This document shows, piece after piece, positions 47,194 through 59,021 of a stretch of 64,000 bases of DNA. This stretch comes from Pseudeuparius sepicola (Eukaryota; Arthropoda; Insecta; Coleoptera; Anthribidae), in contig OY987299.1 of the NCBI GenBank assembly GCA_963920635.1, positions 118,297,373-118,361,372 on the forward strand. The letters run 5' to 3'. Both the position numbers and the translations under genes were made by a program. Numbering within the stretch: position 1 is the first letter of the stretch; the number at the start of each line of letters is the position of its first letter. Below the pieces are notes generated by a model that saw nothing but the letters and a program-made list of their open reading frames with translations, had not been told where the DNA came from and ran no database searches.

Positions 47194-47903
47194 CTGTATT
47201 GGATAGACAAAGGTTTAACCTAAGAATTAGGTTAAACATAATTATTATGATGTTTTGCAGCAGACATGTAAAATTTCAGAATTTTGATAAGAAGGAGGCT
47301 CCGGCTTTGGCCATCCAGTACATACACATAAGAACGAGTTTCCTGCTTCTTATTGAGAGAGACCTCGGAAAAGGGAAATCATAAATCAGATTTCTGATAG
47401 CGGACCATTTCACACTTTATGTAATCGAAAATCGTTCGGTGAAGTTTCGCCTTGCATTTAGTATTTTTCTTTATTGGGTGCGCCTCGGTTCTACCTTATA
47501 CCTACAGGGTGTAACAGAAATGATGGATAACATTGATACAGCGTGTTTTGGAGTTAAAATTAATTACCCTTCTTCATAATATTTTCTCCCCTGTGGGCTA
47601 CGGATTTCATAATACAGGGCATTGAAATCCCCCAAGAAATCAGCCAGTTCTTGTAACGAAAAATTCATATAATAATCACTTACGAACACAATGTACAATT
47701 TGAAAATGTCAAACAAAAAATAGCCTATTTGATATCTAAGTACAGGCTTTAGCGGAGATGCAGAATTTTATTCAAATAGAAAAGGATATTATATAGAACC
47801 ATAGAAGTAAAGGAATAATTTATTACTTTACTCAAGGAATAATTTATTCCTTTACTCAATGATAGAACTTAAAATTGATAAAAACATAGGTACATACTAT
47901 ATT
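47194..47903. other. Intergenic DNA, no gene
   Basis: Contains a solitary ctacagggtgtaac terminus at 47503 and an AT-rich palindromic run (taaaggaataatttatt and complement) at 47811-47870. Confidence 0.35.
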
Positions 47904-48064
47904 TACAGGGAGAGTCTTTGTCCAATAGAAAAAATTGTAACCAGGAATAAAGTTGAAAAATCATGGAAACAGGGAAATTATACATGTGATTTTTAAAAAG
48001 TGATCCAGGTGTTCAAATTAACAATCGGTCAACATTTTTGTACTTGAAAAAGACTCACCCTGTA
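47904..48064. mobile_element. Short foldback MITE with TACAGGG ends
   Basis: tacagggagagtctttgtcc at the left pairs with aaagactcaccctgta at the right, 161 bp overall. TA at both ends. Confidence 0.6.
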
Positions 48065-48758
48065 TAATGGAACTTTTCAACAACTAAGGAAAGTGGAAAA
48101 CTGACGTTATTCACAGTCAGTTGATTATTAATTTTAAGAGTTACGTTTATACAAAGGATGCTGCTTATTATACTTTGGGTTATTTCTGTCACAACAAAGA
48201 TTACAGAATATGGCATCATAACAATAAATTAGCTCACAATTAATTAATCGCATCGATAAAAAACCCATTACCTTATCGAGTTAATGATTCATGAATAGAA
48301 AACAACAAATTTAAGATTTCCGCCAAGAAGATACACCAGGCAACTTGGGTGGCGACCTTAAAACTGCTAAAGCTATATTAATCCACAAATGGGATTTAAC
48401 GACGCTATTAAAACTATATTATTTGTGTTATGAGTGCACGATATCCAGAACGAAAAATCCCGAAATTTTGTTTTAGCGAGGTTAAGGTCAATTATTGCGA
48501 GCAGAAAAATCCCATGCTGATAAAATAGTAAGGCAATTCCCGGAAGAAACGCCATATGAGAGAAACAATAAGATCTCGTGCGGCGCAACTGCAACAAAAG
48601 CCAAGTCTAAAAATAATACTTAGTCAATTCTAAGAATTCAGAATATTTTGCCTTTATAGGGATTTAAATCGCCCGCTTCAGGGTACAGTCCGCGACAAAT
48701 AAAGTGGTTTCCATGATGTTGCCCAATTCTACGATTAAATGTATAAGAAAAGATCTAC

Positions 48759-49209
48759 ACTCTATTCAAACTAAATGCAAGTGGCGCGTAAACATTTACA
48801 CGATGGCAGCACGTGAGCAATTCTGAGGGCTAATACGAGACAGGGCCGCATTAAGGAAGATGTCTAGAAATTTTATAATATAAAATATTAAAATAATATG
48901 CCCCAGTATTAAGAACTTTAAAAACAATCTTATATGGCAAACCTAGTCATTCACTTACCTGCAAATTTCTACTATTAACACAAATCGTAGCTCCAACAAT
49001 TAATAAACAGCGAAAGAATTATATCGGAAAAAATAAAGGTCCACTAGCAACTCAATACACCTCTGTAAGAAACACCGACTCGCTGCACTCGCCCGCCGGG
49101 TCAGTCTTTATTGCCGGCTAGCCAATATCAAGCCGATCACATGCGTATCACGCTCTAGCCATGCAACAACTTGTGTTAATGTTTCACTTGCGTTTAGTTT
49201 GAATAGAGT
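48759..49209. mobile_element. Candidate 451-bp element with inverted ends
   Basis: actctattcaaactaaatgc (48759) and its inverse, gcgtttagtttgaatagagt (49190-49209), extend imperfectly inward over about 45 bases. The middle holds a small GC-rich patch (49079-49135). No target duplication was seen. Confidence 0.5.
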
Positions 49210-49826
49210 TTAGTATTATTCTTTGGTATTCTTACATTGTTTTTAAGAAGCAGTTTTATATTATTATTATTTTGAAAAGTAAAGTATTTATCTATTGCTC
49301 CTTTTGCCATTACGTGAGAATAGCAACAGCAAAATCATCAAAAAATTCGCCGATCATTTTGTTGCCTATTTTGTAGAGCAACAATGAGTCTGTGGCGTTA
49401 TCCTGTCATTATAATATTATGTCCTTACTTTCTTACTTATATTGCCACCTTAATTAAAAAAGAAATAGAAACGGATGAAACCAGTTAAGTAGTTATTGAT
49501 ATGTCAGTCTGATGCAGCATACAAAGATAAAGTCACGTCCACTTGCCACTTACCATCGTCAGCAGTGGTGTTTCATTCCGACCGTGTCAAATATCAACCA
49601 TTACAGAGTGGATGATTATACGTTCGATCCAGGAAATAACAGCCTCTGCGGTAAACCGCATGGGCAAAAATGAAAAATGCTGGCGCAAATGTGTTTCTTA
49701 TTAAACCGATCGAGTAACTGCGTCTGAAGAGATAACATCAGAGGAGTTGATACTCAGTAGTAATGGTTATTTTTGTACTAACGGCACTGTACATATATAT
49801 TGTGAGTTGTTATTATGGTATGTACA
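49210..49826. other. Intergenic DNA, no gene
   Basis: Nothing recognised. Confidence 0.3.
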
Positions 49827-49932
49827 TACAGGGTGTCTCAGAAATAAGTTAAAAAGGAGTGACAATGCCCGAATTTACAATAATGATGATACCCGGTTAA
49901 AGTTGTAGCACTTATTTCTGGGAGACCCTGTA
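49827..49932. mobile_element. 106-bp MITE with TACAGGGTGTCTC ends
   Basis: tacagggtgtctcagaaata at the left pairs with cttatttctgggagaccctg at the right; TA at both ends. Confidence 0.7.
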
Positions 49933-50019
49933 ATCGGGCAGCGTAATATATAAATGTTGAATCAGGCTTACTACTCGCTTATTGTAAAATTGGTGAGCTC
50001 TAAAACAATGTCACTTATT

Positions 50020-50130
50020 TAATAAGGTATAAATGAGTCATCCTGGGTTCTTCATATGAAAAAGTGAGTTTTCATTTTTATTTTACATTTTAGTCAGGCT
50101 GCCATGTGTTTTATAATGAAGTTCAAAATA
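50020..50130. repeat. Inverted partner of the LINE 5' flank
   Basis: aataaggt, catcctgggttcttca, tttagtcaggctgccat and gttttataatgaagttc occur here and, inverted, at 51506-51620. The similarity stops at gaaaatt, where the LINE begins on the other side. Confidence 0.7.
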
Positions 50131-50297
50131 GAAAATTCGTCGGAAAACCATAGGCACACCGTTAACGTGGACCCAAAGGGCTACTATTGTCACGTGAACT
50201 TGTATTTTAATACTTAATTTTTCCGAGTTTCTGAACAGTGAACAGGCTGCCAATGAGAAGTATGCAAGTTCTTGTTATGAAACTGCTGAAGAAAAGA

Positions 50298-50410
50298 TGG
50301 CATACCCTTTTGCGCATGTCCAAGTACACTTTACATCGAATAATAACTCATTTAAATGATTAAATAACATTTAATGTAAACTGTACCTGGACACGAGCAA
50401 ACGGTATAGT
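50298..50410. repeat. Small foldback next to the LINE 3' end
   Basis: ataccctttt, catgtccaagtacac and tttacat at 50298-50335 recur inverted at 50375-50410 (atgtaaactgtacctggac, gcaaacggtat). Confidence 0.6.
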
Positions 50411-51500
50411 AGTAGTAGTAACAAGTTTATTTAGCACATAATAAGGCTACATGCAAATACTTAATACTAATATCATACAATGATTACTTCAGTATAATAG
50501 ACAATAAAACTTCCTTCTTGTACAATAATAACTATACAGCTTAACACCAAAAATTAGTAACTATCTTGTAAATTTAAAAAATGTTTTTTAAGTTTAGCTT
50601 TAAATTTTGTAAGGCTGCGTTCATTTTTTATAGTTACATTTAATCTATTGTAATTAATTATTCCTTTTTGAAATATTGACTTATAAGATATACTTTTACT
50701 ACAATTTTGCAGATGAAAATCTTTACAAGATCGAGTCGGGTAGCTATGATGATTACAATTATATGATATATATGCATTCAAACAATTAGGCAAAAATTTT
50801 GTTTTAATTTTAAATATAAAAATGAACGTTAGATAGCTAATTAAATTTTTAACATTTAACCACTTCAACTTGCTTAACATATAATTTATAGGTGTATAAC
50901 GATCTAAATTTAATATTATTCGCATTGCTTTATTTTGCAGAATTTGTAGCTTACTGAACACATAATCATCAGCATCATATAATAAGGTTGGACAATATAA
51001 AAAATGCGGAAGAATTATAGTGTTATAAACAATTTTTTTAGAATAAAATGACAAATCTGAACTAATTCGTTTAAAATACGATATTTTAGATGCAATTTTG
51101 GATATAATTTTTTCAAAATGTAAATCAAATTTCAATTTATCATCCAAATATATACCCAAATATTTAAATGAATTAATAATTTCTAATTGTTCACCATCTA
51201 CGTTAATACTTAAGTTGAAGTCATTAATACACCCTCTATTCCCAAAAATCATAACTTTTGTTTTATCTAAATTCAATTTTAGTTTATTCACCTTCAACCA
51301 ATTGGATAACAGAGATAAATCAGAATTAATATCATGAACAGCTGCATGAATGCATTTATTTTTAGTAAATATCAAAGTATCGTCTGCGAACATTTGAACA
51401 AAACATTTTTTAACCACATTAGGAATTTCGTTTATATATAATATAAAAAGAATAGGCCCCAAAATACTTCCTTGCGGTACTCCTACTGTATTTATGATTT
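50407..51500 (-). mobile_element. 5'-truncated non-LTR retrotransposon (LINE)
   Basis: Carries the C-terminal part of a reverse transcriptase on the minus strand, then a 3' UTR with an AATAAA (50426-50431) and a short (TAC)n tail at 50407-50421. Endonuclease, ORF1 and the N-terminal RT motifs are missing. The 5' edge lies inside a 110-base segment that is repeated inverted at 50020-50130. Jockey-like or related clade is a guess from the RT style. Confidence 0.8.
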
Positions 51501-51537
51501 TTTCCAATTTTCTATTTGGAACTTCATTATAAAACAA
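50554..51537 (-). CDS. Reverse transcriptase fragment of a non-LTR retrotransposon
   Basis: 327 open codons without a stop. GVPQGSILGP at residues 19-28 is the conserved motif upstream of the active site; FADD at 50-53 is the catalytic (F/Y)xDD box; NKLKLNLDKTK at 84-94 and FKYLGIYLD at 124-132 are the following RT motifs (D and E). The rest is thumb/C-terminal region ending in a typical basic tail. A full RT would carry about 150-200 further residues and an endonuclease upstream, so this is a truncated, inactive copy. The first 15 or so residues probably read the flanking repeat, since that DNA also occurs at 50090-50130 without RT. The unbroken frame suggests a recent insertion. Confidence 0.85.
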   Translation of the reverse strand: MFYNEVPNRKLEKIINTVGVPQGSILGPILFILYINEIPNVVKKCFVQMFADDTLIFTKNKCIHAAVHDINSDLSLLSNWLKVNKLKLNLDKTKVMIFGNRGCINDFNLSINVDGEQLEIINSFKYLGIYLDDKLKFDLHFEKIISKIASKISYFKRISSDLSFYSKKIVYNTIILPHFLYCPTLLYDADDYVFSKLQILQNKAMRIILNLDRYTPINYMLSKLKWLNVKNLISYLTFIFIFKIKTKFLPNCLNAYISYNCNHHSYPTRSCKDFHLQNCSKSISYKSIFQKGIINYNRLNVTIKNERSLTKFKAKLKKHFLNLQDSY

Positions 51538-51620
51538 ATGGCAGCCTGACTAAAATCATATCAAGACACATATTTTTCTGTTTTTCATTGAAGAACCCAG
51601 GATGCTCTCTGACCTTATTA
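51506..51620. repeat. Second arm of the inverted repeat around the LINE
   Basis: Inverted copy of 50020-50130 with some 15-20 percent difference, adjoining the LINE 5' break. Confidence 0.7.
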
Positions 51621-52184
51621 TTGTAGGCATACTGAGTAAAAGCAGGTAAAGAAATATCTGTCACTATCTTCCGGTTTATCAACTTAGTACATTTTTGTTA
51701 AGTTGTTCGCGCGCAGACGTTCATTTTAGCCCATTTGAATTATTGAAGTCTCGAGTTGCAATCGATGACATGCCGGAGATGAAATATACGGAGGGCGCCT
51801 AGGTTAACACAAACAAATGAGTTTATTTCGGGTGGCAGGCATGTGTTAACACAATTAAGGAGATTCGGTGCCGTAAACAAAAGACAATAAGACGAATGGT
51901 CTCGTTACGAGCGTATATGCAGTTGAAGCTGCATCCAGAGTGAATTGTTGGTACACTACACAGATGCGGGAGGTTGTCTTCGGGTACGTAAATGTTTGAA
52001 AAAATCAATGAGACGATATGGCTACTTTTAAAAAAGCATCATCATTAAGTTCCGTTTAGAACGAGGGAAACACCAATATCATATTTAGTTTTATGCACAA
52101 ATAAGGTGATTTAAATTAGTGACTTAAAAGTATTAAACACCACCGTGTGCACAAAATATTACCCGTAGAATTATCGCGCGGCAA
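51621..52184. other. Intergenic DNA, no gene
   Basis: Nothing recognised. Confidence 0.3.
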
Positions 52185-52883
52185 CTTAGACAAGGAAAGG
52201 GAGAGGACAACGCGCTGGCCTACCCTGCCGTGTATAGATTTTGTCATTTTGTTACGTCGTGAGTTAATTTCGAGAATTTTTTAATTAAAAGTAACAGTGA
52301 TTAAGAGGAAAATATACTCTTACGATGGTGAACTGTTCAGCGTTTGGTTTGGTTGCAGAAGTGAAAAGCAAGAGCCCGAGATTTCGTTTCACAGCTAAAT
52401 ATTTAACAAGCTACCTTTGAAAGATGCCCTAAAACTTTATTTTTCTCAATATAACTTCTTCAAATTCCCTCTATCTTTTAGTATGATAAAGTGCATTGTT
52501 TTGTTTGTAAATAGGGCCAATATAATTATTTTTTAACATCGTTTTTATTGAAATTTTCTTAATTGATTATGATAGTTTCATAAAATATGGGCTGGTTTCC
52601 ATGGGCGTGAATTATTTATGTTATTTTGATTGATTCGAAATCGCCGCAAATAAATATATTTCGGCACTTGACACCTTTGACAAATTTGGGAAATTATTTG
52701 GAAATAAATACCAATATTTCAAATTACATGTAAGTCAAAATTAACTACCTTTTCATTTTTAACATTTTTGTGGCATTGGGTAAGAACGCGTTTCATGCTA
52801 CGCCACTGGCCTGTCGTGCCATGTGGCAGTCGGTAACACGGCCGCGGGCGCTGTTAGGCGTTCTCTCTCTTTCATTGTCTAAG
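52185..52883 (+). mobile_element. P-like THAP element, family C, copy 2 (699 bp)
   Basis: cttagacaaggaaagggaga at the left and ctctctctttcattgtctaag at the right. The flanks cgcggcaa and atcggcaa agree at six of eight positions, a decayed 8-bp duplication. It is homologous along its length to copy 1 minus the family F insert and reads across that site (cttgacacctttgac). Confidence 0.8.
52325..52417 (+). pseudogene. Decayed THAP first exon, family C copy 2
   Basis: Starts MVNCSAFG like copy 1, but indels replace the second Cys region (now LVAEVKSKS) and the donor AG/GTAAAT has become AGCTAAAT. Neither the zinc site nor the splice site can work. Confidence 0.7.
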
Positions 52884-52891
52884 ATCGGCAA

Positions 52892-53907
52892 GTTGGACCA
52901 CTATCAAACGAGTGTCACCACCAGAGGTTAGAATTCTCCATTACGTTACGCCAAAAACACGCCTTTGAGGTTATGGATGGCGACTTCGCGACTTCGTTTA
53001 TATCTGGGTTCATGAATTAGATTATTATTATTTAATTTATAATAATCACATGGAGACTGATTTAATTTAAAAATTCTTTAGAATGATATAAGAAAAAGGG
53101 TAAGATTATCATAAAAATTCATCTATTTTTGGATTAGGGTCATTTATTAATAAAAAATGTATACACCTATGTTTAAAATGTGCTCCTAATAGCGAAGCTA
53201 TATACCGGGTATCCGATAAGTATAGGTCAAATCACAATAGTTACTAAGTTACAGGGCGTTGCAGCTCTTTTTTGAAATTGAATTATGACAATATCTCCCA
53301 AAATAATCAACTGAATGAACTGAACTGAAATTTGGCACTGCTGTGTTTTTGAGGATGGAGAATAAGCTGAAAATGTCAATTTCTACTTATCTCACAGAGA
53401 GCGCCACTTACGCTGTTTTTGGATCGTATACTTTTACTCGTTGAGGTTGTCTTTTTGGTCTTGCAAGTCCATCATTTTATAGTACACCATTTATTAAACA
53501 TAATAGTTTTCATGGAAAAAATAAAAATACTTTTTTGTTCTTTGTTCCGTATTTATATACAGTTATTGACACTCATAGCTGCACCTTCTTACTATGTATT
53601 TAACATAGTAAGAAGGTGTCGTTTTTGTAGCTTTCAGAATTTACTGTTTACGAGCGCGGTAGGGAAAACTTTTTTCTACACTCAAAGACATTGTTATTTA
53701 CATTGCCAGATACGTACGTGCATTTCTTTGTCCGAGGAGGTTGTTTAAGGACCAGCGTTGCATCGCTCACTAAAAGTACCTCCCGGCCCAAAAAAGAGGT
53801 TACGCATCGTGCAATGCATTGCATTTTTCCTGATACCGACAATTTCAGATTATAAATAGGTACTTTGAATTAAACTTTAAATACACTGTGGAGTATATTG
53901 TGACTAA
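52892..53907. other. Intergenic DNA with repeat fragments
   Basis: A solitary terminus ataccgggtatccgataag is at 53202; the 53583-53617 stretch is a short palindrome (accttcttactatg / catagtaagaaggt). No gene. Confidence 0.35.
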
Positions 53908-53909
53908 TA

Positions 53910-54878
53910 GAGGAAAGTCGCCTAATATGGGGTAGGTACATTTGTAATCCCCCTAAAAGTTAAGTGTTTTTAAAATAATCGACGTAACTTTTTTCAAAAT
54001 TGGACTTCATCCCTTACGCAATCTGATTGTCTACTTGAAACTGTAATTAAAGTTCTAACTTTTTAGTTTTTTTGCTTTTAAACTTTTTTAGGCAACTACC
54101 CTATATTAGGAAACACTTATCCCTAACATGGGATAAGTAATATGGCGTAACGAAGAAATGATTAAAATTGGTGTTTAAATAAAATACCATTAAAGAAACA
54201 CGGTGGGTTGGGTAAGTATGTCTTTATTTGGGTGTTATTTTAAAAACAAAACAAAAATTATCAAAAAATAGTTCTTTAAAACAATTATAAAACTATTTAA
54301 ATTTTCAATTCGTACAAAAGTAAATATTTTTTTCTTCGTTTCCATAGCATGATTAATGATTGAATTTTCCATGTCAATGGAAAACAGGTTTCAGCCCAAG
54401 ACTACCATAAACAATGTCTCCATGTGTTTGGGAACTTTTAAAGTATCCCATTCTTTTTTTCCCTATACAAGCTGATGTAGCAGCTATCATATTTTTTGCA
54501 TTATTTGGCATCTGAAATTAAAAAGGAAAGCCAGATTAAACTAAATGCAGCTTATTAATGGGGTAGTAAAAATAAAACAGTAGATTTTAAAAAATAAGCA
54601 TAATACACGTTTTGAACAACAAGCAATAATTTAACTTACCTTTTTTGCAGCCAAATTCACACGATTTTCTAGAAGCTGAAAATTTTCAATACACTCACTA
54701 ATTTTGTTGGTCATGTTGAATTGGAACTGTAGCTCTCTGCATCGTGATATGTTTACTAGTTACATGTCACTTCTAGAAGCTTAGTATAGTCCCCACCAAA
54801 TAGATGGCAGCACCTTAGATCCTGAGAAATTAAGGTACCCCATATTAGGGACTATCCCCGTATTAGACGACTTTCCTC
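53910..54878. mobile_element. TA-flanked (pogo/Tc1-like) non-autonomous element, 969 bp
   Basis: GAGGAAAGTCGCCTAATATG at the left is matched by cgactttcctc at the right, where cctaatatggggta also recurs inverted a little inward (54836-54850). Flanked by TA on both sides (53908-53909, 54879-54880). Further cctaatatggg-like copies lie inside near 54100. No transposase recognised. Confidence 0.75.
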
Positions 54879-54984
54879 TATTTTCATAATAACCATTGTC
54901 CGATTACTAAAAATGATAATCAGTATAAATAATATGAGAGGCAGAATACAGCGATAATAAAAAATAAATAAAAAAAAGTTGGGC

Positions 54985-55070
54985 TTTGTGTGAGATTTGA
55001 ACTCGGGACCTTCGAAATACTAGTCGCGTGGTCTCACTTTGCGGTTAGCGAGGTGCCCGTCAAATTTAAT
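54985..55070 (-). repeat. tRNA-like sequence, degenerate
   Basis: The minus strand reads cgaaggtcccgagttcaaat, a B-box-like T-arm, preceded by gcgactagtatttcg resembling an anticodon arm. The T stem pairs only partly and no good A box is seen, so this is a tRNA pseudogene or SINE head, not a tRNA gene. Confidence 0.4.
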
Positions 55071-56515
55071 TGGTAGAACACTTCCTCCGAATATTTGCAC
55101 ATAATTACGCAACACCCTGTATAAATTCTCAAATGTATCTTCCTTAAAATCAGTTAGATGTGGTCCTAAACTTCTCTGGTTGGAACTATCTATAAAAAAA
55201 TATATACCTATATCCCTTGGTTACTGTCAACAATTGTGAAATGTGGAACTACTGGAAGAAATCTAAATACCCACTACTACCTAGGTAGGTACCTACTGCA
55301 AATAATAATTATTATTATTGTCAGCCGGATATTCAGAACTTCAGCAAAGCAAACAACCAGTTCAGAACCTGGTGGATAGTGGATTTCTAGTGCAATCATA
55401 GGATTCCCGAAACACGATTGCCGCTCAATCAAATTCAATTAAAATTCGGAATTCCTCAATGCGTGTTCCGTCAATGTATTCGATGCATTTGTCGGTCCCA
55501 ATAATACCGTTCCGATTAGATCTCCATCTCTTCAAATAAATTCACCGTAATTTATGTGCTTCGCGAAAGAGAAAAGTGTGCGCATAATGTTGAATATTAA
55601 CTTTGTTTATAAATCAGTCCCGCAATTTATTTATTCGCGAAACTGAACTGGCGGCGCGGCGTTGTCTATAAATGGAAGATGATGAATTCGTTTTCCACGG
55701 ATAATGCCGCAGTAAATATTCAGTTCACCAACCCAGCAGGAGCGTATACAAATCCGCGGGGTTTTTACAATTTGTTTCTTCAGCTGGACTGCCCGAAGTG
55801 CCGGTATATAAATTATACACATTACACGGGCCGGAATAAGTGTGTTTATGGTGGGTATACATACAGTACCGTTCGAAGAATACCTATGTGTATGCACATC
55901 ATTGCAACAAAATTGCAACTTCAGGTTCTGACATTTTCAGCAAAATTTTATTGACACTATAGGCGACGACATCACGACATGCAAGTTCATCACATCTGAA
56001 AGTGAGCAGGTATTAGCTGTTTCAAGCGATCGCCACTGGCGCCACGCGACTGGGTGGTTTAATGTTAAAACACCATTGTTGCAGAATCTTTTAGAAAAGA
56101 AAAACATGCAAATATAAATATGTCTGTTATAACGAATTTAATAACATCCAAAATAAAATAAAATAATTGTTTGTTAGGTCCCTTTAATTTGACAAGTTTA
56201 CATGACATATTTCCTTAGATTTCTTAAGAAAAACGAGTATAAAAAGCAAGCAAGAATATTTTGGTACGTTTTGGTTTGAAATGAAATCCATGGTTAGTTG
56301 TAGTGTAAGTAGGTGTAAAACGCATTAGATTTTCCAGTTTCTTCTTTATAGTATAGTGGACCATTGGTTCGCTTTGGGGCTATAGACAAAGTTTTCTACT
56401 TTAGTTTTGGCATACTTTACAAAATACGAAAATACTCTTCCAAAATATTATATCCAGAATTGTCGCTGCTTCAACTGGTTGGAGAGATCATCACGTAATT
56501 CCAAAATAGTGTTTA
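55071..56515. other. Intergenic DNA, no gene
   Basis: A somewhat GC-richer patch at 55640-55870 has open frames on both strands without recognisable domains. A gcaacaccctgta terminus is at 55109. Confidence 0.3.
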
Positions 56516-56842
56516 TTCTTCTGCAATTTACATAATAGTCTGCGCATACGATTTTCTTCATGAGCATGTAAATTTCATGTTATCAGTTATAACAAATAAA
56601 TCTACTTATAAAAGCTCTGTTAATATAATAAAACTGTGAAATATTGAACGCAAAGAGAATTCGTGACCTTAAAAAGGACGGAAATGGTTCTTCTGCAATT
56701 CACATAATGGTCTGCGCATACGATTTTCTTCATGAGCTTGTAAATTTCATGTTATCACAAACAAATCTACTTATAAATATAATAAAACTGAGAAATATTG
56801 AACGCAAAGAGAATTCGTGACCGTAAAAAGGACGGAAATGGT
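56516..56842. repeat. Direct tandem duplication, unit about 150-175 bp
   Basis: cttctgcaatttacataata through ggacggaaatgg occurs at 56516-56690 and again at 56691-56842, with the second copy lacking about 20 bases (agctctgttaat and part of the ttatcagttataac stretch). Confidence 0.85.
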
Positions 56843-58040
56843 AATAAAGCTGGATATTTAAAATATGGGACATTCAAAACGTCAAAATTGACATACCTCT
56901 AACCACAGAATACTCGTAGCCCTGTTACAGCCCATAATAAGTAGCCACTTTTTTCGTCGAGTAGCGCCACCCCAGTCCCAGTATCCGCAAACAACAATGA
57001 AATTTGACGTGATGCTAGGGTCATTAATATAGTGTCGGTCCAGGTCCAGTCCAAAACCGTTCACTGAAATATATTATTAAAGACTGCTCACGGCTGTCAC
57101 GTCTGACACATTTTTGGTTCACCATGCGCTTTCCGGAGATAAAATACAATGCAGAATACATTGTTAGCCATCAGAGCCATCTGTTTTCCAGGACATAAAG
57201 CTATAGCCGTGAGAAGTCTTTATAAATACGTCAGTCAACGCCAAAACCCTTCACCGACCGACAGCATGATGACCGACAGAGGTGAGGTTGGGACGTCGAA
57301 AATTCCACTCGCATTGTTGTAGCAATGCAAAGCAAAGTTCGAGAAATTTTTTGACGGAATAGAATATTTTTAAATGTGTGTCATAAATTTAAACTGCGGT
57401 CTAATAAAAACTATTTAACAATGTAAAAGTTGTTGTAAATTAATTTAAACAATGCGTGATAAATACATAATTTTTGGCTGTATAATTTAAAACAACGCAA
57501 AACAGACTAATTTTGACAAGTTGGTGTGTGCATGGATCTTTATAAGAAGGGCAGCTCTATGAGATTCAAGTAATATGAGTTAAATAACCTTCCTAAATAC
57601 CACTCATGCTTTAAAATCAACAGAATAATTAATTTCTTGACAAAAACATTTTTTTTAAAATCCGGCCTATCGACTTTGGAGTTTTGGGACAATTGAGTTT
57701 TGGCACATAGTCGGTTTTTTATTTCGGCGCTAAATAAACAAAAATCCCATTTCTTGCGTCCGTTCTGTCGGTCACTGTCTCTCAATATAGAGAAAATAAC
57801 GGGGTTTTAGGCAATAGAAAATAATTGTATTTGACAGTAAGAAATTTAACTAAATTTAGCCTTGATGAAGGCCACACCTTGGTTGAAAGCTTGATTATTA
57901 AAAATGAATACAATAATAATATCTTCCATTAGCTGAAAACCCGTTATTTTTCGTTATATTGAAACTTCATTTATTTAGTTTCTATATTAACAAAAAAAAC
58001 TCCCAGAACCGCCATATTCCTATATAAAGAAGACAATATG
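56843..58040. other. Intergenic DNA, no gene
   Basis: Nothing recognised. Confidence 0.3.
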
Positions 58041-58049
58041 GAGAGAACT

Positions 58050-58330
58050 ACTGTTTATTGCGTCGCATTTCCCGGAGCTGGGCCAGTTGGGGGGGTTGTT
58101 TATGTTGGCGCGAGTGTTCTCCGGGCCTGTTCGTTTTTGTTCGTTCTCGTTGAATTTCGGGCACAAAAGCCGCGAATTCCGGACTAATTAATGCGGGGCA
58201 ACTCCCATATTTCCCGGTTCCCTTTCGGTAATGGAAACTGCTGGCGTGGAGCGCGGAGCACCGAGTGCTCCGCTCGGCGCCGCCCACTGAAACAAAAGCT
58301 AAACGCGTGTTCGGTCGGTTCGAGCCACGG
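58050..58330. promoter_or_regulatory. Moderately GC-rich island
   Basis: GC- and CpG-enriched relative to flanks, with open frames on both strands (58048-58287 minus, 58191-58466 plus) and no domain. Could be a promoter or first exon; no clear splice donor. Confidence 0.25.
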
Positions 58331-58842
58331 TATGTGGGAAACAGTGAGGAAACTCCGCTTTTTCAGCTATATCATATGGACAGGAAATTTACGCTTGTGG
58401 AGGCGTAGTGGCACTTTTTGTGGACGACGGGCACATAGCAAGATGAAATTGTGGATGTATCCCTAAAAATTCACCTATCAGTTTCGTTTTCAATTTTGAT
58501 TGAGTTTTGTTATTGTCCTATGTTAAAATCATTTCTCCAGGGTCTTCAAAATTGGACGCTTTTGGGGGAGTTGCCCCCCCCCCCTGAAAAATCATTGTTT
58601 TGCTTCACACTTTTATAACCCAAGAATGCGAAGAATGATAAACACATGACTGACATGACCATAAAAAAATTTAGAAATAAAAACATAGAAATAATGAGTT
58701 CTCATGCCTATCGAGTACACTAAAGTACAAAATATTGATTTGATTTTTAAAGTTTGCATTTTCTTAATGTTATTATTATTCTCGAGATTATTGTATTATA
58801 CAAAGACTACATGGACATAATAATATTGTGTAATAGTTATTT

Positions 58843-58961
58843 ATGTACCAAGGCACTGAAGTTCAACTTTTTATGACTCATGTGGAGTTTAGTTGCTGAG
58901 GCCTCTGGCCGAGGCAAATAAACCACATGAGTCATAAAAAGAACTTCAGTGCCGAGGTACA
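58843..58961. repeat. 119-bp foldback
   Basis: atgtaccaaggcactgaagt, tttttatgactcatgtgg at the left recur inverted at 58918-58961. The loop contains gaggcctctggccgaggc, itself partly self-complementary. Confidence 0.75.
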
Positions 58962-59021
58962 TATTATATTTTTTTTGAAATCGGAAAAAAAATGTTTTAT
59001 TAGGCAAGAAAATAATATTAA

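Noticed and set aside
48959..49105. Minus-strand 5' UTR exon ending in CAG/GTAAGTG with a GC-rich patch, a possible first exon of the large gene
   Set aside because: It lies inside a 451-bp segment with inverted ends (48759-49209), so the donor may be part of a repeat; no link to the gene can be shown without transcripts.
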